From positions 1-7,834 of the forward strand of contig JAGQQB010000171.1 of the NCBI GenBank assembly GCA_020426425.1: a stretch of DNA of 7,834 bases, in the 5' to 3' direction. The first letter of the stretch is position 1. Each line of letters opens with the position of its first letter. A model generated the notes under the pieces. It worked only from the letters and a program-made list of their open reading frames with translations. It searched no databases and was not told where the DNA came from. Positions 6,347 through 7,834 of this stretch are shown piece after piece. The translations under genes were made by a program, and so were the position numbers. The stretch comes from Planctomycetaceae bacterium (lineage in GTDB: Bacteria; Planctomycetota; Planctomycetia; Planctomycetales; Planctomycetaceae).

Positions 6347-6783
6347 TGGCCTCGTCATCTGACCTGATCGTCAACTCGCGCATTCGTGTCCCCTTTGCGG
6401 AACTCGATTTCCAATTCGTGCGCAGCTCCGGACCGGGTGGGCAAAACGTCAACAAGGTCAACTCGCAGGCGCAGCTGCACTGGAATGTTGCGGCGAACAC
6501 ATCGGTTCCGGAGGAGGTGCGGCAACGATTGCAGGCGCTCAATCGGCGGCGATTCACGAAGGAAGGAGTACTCGTCCTGAATTCGCAGCGGTATCGCGAT
6601 CAGGTGCGCAACCGTCAGGATTGTCTCGACAAGCTGACTGCGATGCTGCTCGCCGCTGCCGAGCGGCCAGTGACGCGCAAGGCAACCAAGGTACCACGCG
6701 GCGTAAAGGAATCTCGGCTGCGGAACAAGCGCCAACAGGCGGAACGCAAGCAACGTCGACGCCCGCCCAAGTTCGATGATTAG
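6346..6783 (+). CDS. arfB: ArfB/YaeJ-type alternative ribosome-rescue peptidyl-tRNA hydrolase
   Basis: With a GTG start at 6346 the product has 145 residues, close to the usual ArfB length of about 140. It carries the class-I release-factor GGQ catalytic motif in SSGPGGQNVNKV (GGQ at 31-33), preceded by the family's RIRVPFAELDFQFVRSS region. A Lys/Arg-rich C-terminal tail (about 115-141) is the part that in known ArfB enters the empty mRNA channel of stalled ribosomes. The enzyme hydrolyses peptidyl-tRNA to release nascent chains and rescue ribosomes lacking a stop codon. The frame stays open back to a TTG at 6265, inside the isomerase gene. That start would add 27 residues encoded mostly by the octamer array (repeated PQRLN), which no family member needs. 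Neither start has a clear ribosome binding site. The gene overlaps the PAP2 gene by 8 bases. Confidence 0.9.
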   Translation: MASSSDLIVNSRIRVPFAELDFQFVRSSGPGGQNVNKVNSQAQLHWNVAANTSVPEEVRQRLQALNRRRFTKEGVLVLNSQRYRDQVRNRQDCLDKLTAMLLAAAERPVTRKATKVPRGVKESRLRNKRQQAERKQRRRPPKFDD

Positions 6784-7522
6784 CAGGCCCGGTGTGACGA
6801 ACGAAGGAGCCATCGCGACAGAGACGGAGCAGCCAACCCCAACCGCTGGTGTGCTGTGGCTTGTGCCGACTTCGCTGCTCCTGCTGTCAGCGATTTCAAT
6901 CGCACTGCTTGATGTCCCGATCGGTGCCTGGTTTCGCGAGCATCATTTGTTTAAGCCGCTGCGTGAGTTTTTCGAAGCTGCGGAGCACTTCGGCACACCT
7001 GCCGGTCAGTTCCTGTTGCTCGCGGTGATCGGTTGGCAACTGGTCGATGTGCATGGCCGACCGAAGTTGCAGTGGGACGTGCGAACCGTCCGCATCTTTG
7101 TTGCTGCACTGCTCAGCGGACTGACCGCAAATGTCTTCAAGCTGTGTATCACGCGGAGCCGACCACGGGCGTTTGCGTTTCACGAATCGAGCATCTGGTC
7201 AGGTTTTGGTGACTGGTTTCCTTTGGGGGCTGGCGGATCCGACTTTCAAAGTTTTCCGTCGGCTCACACGGCAAGTGCCGTGGGCTTCGCGGTGCTGTTG
7301 AGTTGGGCGTGGCCGGAGCGGCGGGCAGTGTTCTTTGTACTGGCGACTCTTGTAGGAATGCAGAGGATCGCCGTGAGCGCTCACTTCCCCAGCGATGTCC
7401 TGGCTGGTGCCGCTGTTGGCTGGCTGTTCGCTCAACTCTATATCCGCGAGTCGCATGTCTCGCGCTGGTGGACACGCTGGGAGGAGCGATATCGCATCTG
7501 GGCGACGGCACCGCGCGACTAG
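6776..7522 (+). CDS. PAP2-superfamily membrane phosphatase
   Basis: This 248-residue protein has about five or six hydrophobic segments (near 27-48, 76-90, 105-122, 166-180, 184-200 and 206-223). It shows the three phosphatase motifs of the PAP2 family: KLCITRSRPR from K122 (K-x6-RP), FPSAH with H164 (usual form PSGH) and R197-x5-H203-x3-D207 in RIAVSAHFPSD. In this family the second His is the phospho-acceptor nucleophile, and the substrates are lipid phosphates or polyprenyl pyrophosphates such as undecaprenyl pyrophosphate. The substrate here is not determinable. The ATG at 6776 overlaps the arfB stop by 8 bases (ATGATTAG), which suggests translational coupling; a GTG at 6794 is an alternative start. 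It is probably the last gene of the rightward run, because priA converges on it. Confidence 0.88.
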   Translation: MISRPGVTNEGAIATETEQPTPTAGVLWLVPTSLLLLSAISIALLDVPIGAWFREHHLFKPLREFFEAAEHFGTPAGQFLLLAVIGWQLVDVHGRPKLQWDVRTVRIFVAALLSGLTANVFKLCITRSRPRAFAFHESSIWSGFGDWFPLGAGGSDFQSFPSAHTASAVGFAVLLSWAWPERRAVFFVLATLVGMQRIAVSAHFPSDVLAGAAVGWLFAQLYIRESHVSRWWTRWEERYRIWATAPRD

Positions 7523-7585
7523 ATTACGTGAACCTCCGATCGAGAGTCCGGACAGGATATTGTGAATCTCAAACAGCGTTTCCAG

Positions 7586-7623
7586 AATTCGAATTTGTTT
7601 CGGATTTTGAGCTTCGTGCTTCG
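7586..7623. repeat. TTCG-rich degenerate repeat in the PAP2-priA spacer
   Basis: TTCG occurs four times in 36 bases (7588, 7599, 7613, 7620). The first lies in the perfect 10-bp palindrome AATTCGAATT (7586-7595), and the last two are in a direct pair of GCTTCG at a 7-base period. The stretch is more A+T-rich than its surroundings and lies between convergent genes. It looks like a degenerate low-complexity intergenic element rather than a coding remnant. Confidence 0.35.
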
Positions 7624-7635
7624 AGTGGCTCCCCT

Positions 7636-7834
7636 CTACCTCATATCAAGCGGATCAACATCAATCATGAATTCCACATCTTTGGGCACGCTGAGCTGCG
7701 GCAGTACCTGATGCCACAGCTGCTGGATCGCTTCGACACTCGGGGCATACAGCAGGAAGTGATACCGGTAGTGCTTCTTGAGTTTCATCACCGGAGCCGG
7801 GGCCGGTCCCAGCAACCGAATGGGCGGCGACTGC
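7636..7834 (-). CDS. priA: Primosomal protein N' (PriA helicase), C-terminal end
   Basis: A frame open from the right edge reads leftward for 65 residues to a TAG at 7638-7636. It contains the typical PriA C-terminal pattern: a LLGPAPAPV strand, a basic KLKKHYRYHFLLYAP stretch, a helix, and the terminal FMIDVDPLDMR, matching the conserved 'DVDP' ending of the family. PriA is the 3'-to-5' helicase that restarts stalled replication forks by loading the primosome. Only the last tenth or so of the protein is visible, so the helicase motifs and zinc-binding cysteines cannot be checked. The gene converges on the PAP2 gene with a spacer of about 113 bases. Confidence 0.82.
   Translation of the reverse strand, partial: QSPPIRLLGPAPAPVMKLKKHYRYHFLLYAPSVEAIQQLWHQVLPQLSVPKDVEFMIDVDPLDMR

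Overview
The window looks like chromosomal DNA of a planctomycete. It is roughly 55-60% G+C and gene-sparse, with long spacers, GTG starts and several weak ribosome binding sites. The gene set fits that phylum: a coiled-coil membrane protein of a type I associate with planctomycetes, a sigma-54 activator with a degenerate receiver, a secreted TPR lipoprotein and a Pro/Gly/Tyr-rich outer-membrane barrel protein. This placement is inference from gene character. There is no rRNA or other phylogenetic marker here.

Layout, left to right. (1) At 1-270 on the minus strand lies the N-terminal part of a membrane-anchored coiled-coil protein. (2) At 271-762 is a spacer of about 490 bases with at most one doubtful small ORF. 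(3) At 763-2196 on the plus strand is a sigma-54 enhancer-binding protein: pseudo-receiver, AAA+ domain with GAFTSA instead of GAFTGA, and a Fis-type HTH. (4) At 2197-2374 is a convergent gap with two perfect short hairpins. (5) On the minus strand, an outer-membrane beta-barrel-like protein (5145 to 3994) is followed by a TPR lipoprotein (3802 to 2375). (6) At 5146-5375 is a divergent promoter region. (7) On the plus strand is a compact run: a sugar-phosphate isomerase/epimerase-like TIM-barrel protein (5376-6272), an ArfB/YaeJ-type peptidyl-tRNA hydrolase (6346-6783) and a PAP2 lipid phosphatase (6776-7522). (8) After a short TTCG-rich spacer, the C-terminal end of primosomal helicase PriA enters on the minus strand (7636-7834).

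The genes do not form one obvious pathway. The two minus-strand envelope genes could be expressed together and act at the cell surface. The isomerase, arfB and PAP2 genes are close enough to share a transcript, and the last two overlap by 8 bases. The most unusual DNA feature is an array of eight 8-bp units that fills the gap between the isomerase and arfB and runs right into the likely arfB start codon. I found no CRISPR array, transposase, phage gene, tRNA or rRNA. I see no convincing new multi-gene system; the best leads are the octamer array and the variant sigma-54 activator.
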